Shown here piece by piece: positions 4,616 through 5,201 of a stretch of 5,201 nucleotides of DNA. Positions within the stretch are counted from its first letter, which is position 1; each line of letters begins with the position of its first letter. Source of the stretch: an uncultured Candidatus Udaeobacter sp. (lineage in GTDB: Bacteria; Verrucomicrobiota; Verrucomicrobiia; Chthoniobacterales; UBA10450); contig CATPBS010000196.1 in the NCBI GenBank assembly GCA_955652715.1, positions 1-5,201 of the forward strand. Direction: 5' to 3'. A model generated the notes under the pieces. The model ran no database searches and was not told the origin of the DNA. It worked only from the letters and a program-made list of their open reading frames with translations. The position numbers were made by a program, and so were the translations under genes.

Positions 4616-5201
4616 ATGCGCATCGTTTTCATCGGCGCGGGTGAGATCGGCGTGCCGACGCTGCAAACTTTGCTGAAGTCGGAACACGACGTGGTAGCGG
4701 TCGTGACGCAAGCCGACAAACCGGTCGGCCGCGCTCAATCTATCGAGCCACCGCCAATCAAAAAGGCGCTGGCCGCAGCGAGGATGCCGGTCTTACAGCC
4801 AGCGAGAATCAGAGATCGACAAGCGATTGAAGACATTCTTGTGCTAACGCCGGATGTGATTGCCGTCATCGCCTACGGGCAAATCTTGCCGCGCGACGTT
4901 CTCGAAATTCCGAAGATTGCCTGCTTGAATCTGCACGCATCTCTGCTGCCGCGTTGGCGCGGGGCTGCGCCAATCCAGGCTGCTATCGCCGCAGGGGATC
5001 GGGAGACCGGCATCACTGTTATGTACATGGATGAAAGCCTCGACACCGGGGACATCCTGTTGCAGCGCACAATTGACATTCGCTCGGATGATACAGGCGG
5101 GTCGTTGCACGACCGATTGGCAATGATCGCGCCCGACGCGCTGCTCGATTCTTTGCGAATGCTTGCGAAAGGAAGCGCGCCGCGTATCCCGCAGGATAGT
5201 A
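4616..5201 (+). CDS. fmt: Methionyl-tRNA formyltransferase, N-terminal 195 codons (cut by window end)
   Basis: The enzyme transfers a formyl group from 10-formyltetrahydrofolate to Met-tRNA(fMet) for translation initiation. The catalytic Rossmann-type domain is nearly complete. MRIVFIGAGEIGVPTL opens it, where the family usually has G-T-P-E/D-F. VIAVIAYGQILP is at 81-92. The catalytic triad Asn105, His107 and Asp143 (in NLHAS and ESLDTGD) matches E. coli Asn106/His108/Asp144. The signature SLLPRWRGAAPIQ (109-121) is intact. The tRNA-contacting loop keeps the Arg of PVGR (36-39), but AQSIEPP follows where GRGKKLxPSP is common, removing its lysines. The frame is open to the last base. Family length is about 310 aa, so roughly 115 residues including the C-terminal tRNA-binding domain lie outside. 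ATG 4616 matches the family N terminus. AGGG at 4611-4614 is too close (1 nt) to act as a normal Shine-Dalgarno. Fmt is often paired with def; any def gene must lie elsewhere. Confidence 0.95.
   Translation, partial: MRIVFIGAGEIGVPTLQTLLKSEHDVVAVVTQADKPVGRAQSIEPPPIKKALAAARMPVLQPARIRDRQAIEDILVLTPDVIAVIAYGQILPRDVLEIPKIACLNLHASLLPRWRGAAPIQAAIAAGDRETGITVMYMDESLDTGDILLQRTIDIRSDDTGGSLHDRLAMIAPDALLDSLRMLAKGSAPRIPQDS

Noticed and set aside
4214..4738. 174-aa minus-strand frame across the kinase, ribbon and fmt genes
   Set aside because: Spans three + strand genes and the gaps between them, with arginine-rich low-complexity translation typical of antisense frames.
4844..5110. 88-aa and 68-aa minus-strand frames opposite fmt
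   Set aside because: Opposite the conserved Fmt catalytic region, with no motifs of their own.
1..5201. CRISPR array, tRNA, rRNA, insertion sequence, phage or defence genes
   Set aside because: No spaced direct repeats, cloverleaf, transposase motif or terminal inverted repeats seen on either strand. The only direct repeat is the short 14-bp tandem at 1492-1525.

Overview
The window is an ordinary bacterial chromosomal stretch, densely packed, with every confidently called gene on the + strand. The order is cca-type tRNA nucleotidyltransferase, a divergent GT5 glycogen/starch synthase (glgA-like), rplU (L21), rpmA (L27), a short-LID adenylate kinase family protein, a small four-cysteine zinc-ribbon protein, and the first 195 codons of fmt, which runs off the right edge. 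Composition is moderately GC-rich. The gene set, the lack of Shine-Dalgarno sequences on the + strand, and a tandem 'CGAACGCCCAACAT' repeat in the cca-glgA gap suggest a soil Verrucomicrobiota-like bacterium (Chthoniobacterales/Udaeobacter type). That placement is inferred from memory of such genomes and is not proven by the window.

Layout: 1-148 holds only an unresolved gene edge (a possible divergent minus-strand start with a strong Shine-Dalgarno, or the tail of a + strand gene) and a 9-bp perfect inverted repeat. 149-1483 is cca. 1484-1522 is a gap made mostly of a 14-bp tandem repeat whose truncated last copy supplies the glgA ATG. 1523-2974 is glgA-like. 2975-3069 contains a hairpin followed by a T-rich run, either a terminator or an rplU leader structure. 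3070-3420 and 3463-3720 are rplU and rpmA. 3778-4380, 4361-4600 and 4616-5201 form a tightly packed run of kinase, zinc ribbon and fmt.

Functionally this is mostly a translation-related cluster: tRNA 3'-end maturation, two 50S proteins, and initiator tRNA formylation. A nucleotide kinase and a carbohydrate-polymer synthase sit among them. The points most worth a second look are: the degraded sugar-nucleotide motifs of the GlgA-like protein; the altered NMP-binding motif and missing long LID of the kinase; the uncharacterised zinc-ribbon protein overlapping the kinase gene; and an 8-mer (AAGCGGCT) that I find exactly three times, each in a gap before cca, rplU or the kinase gene, where it could mark three transcription starts. 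I saw no CRISPR array, tRNA, rRNA, transposase, phage or defence gene, and no clearly new multi-gene system.
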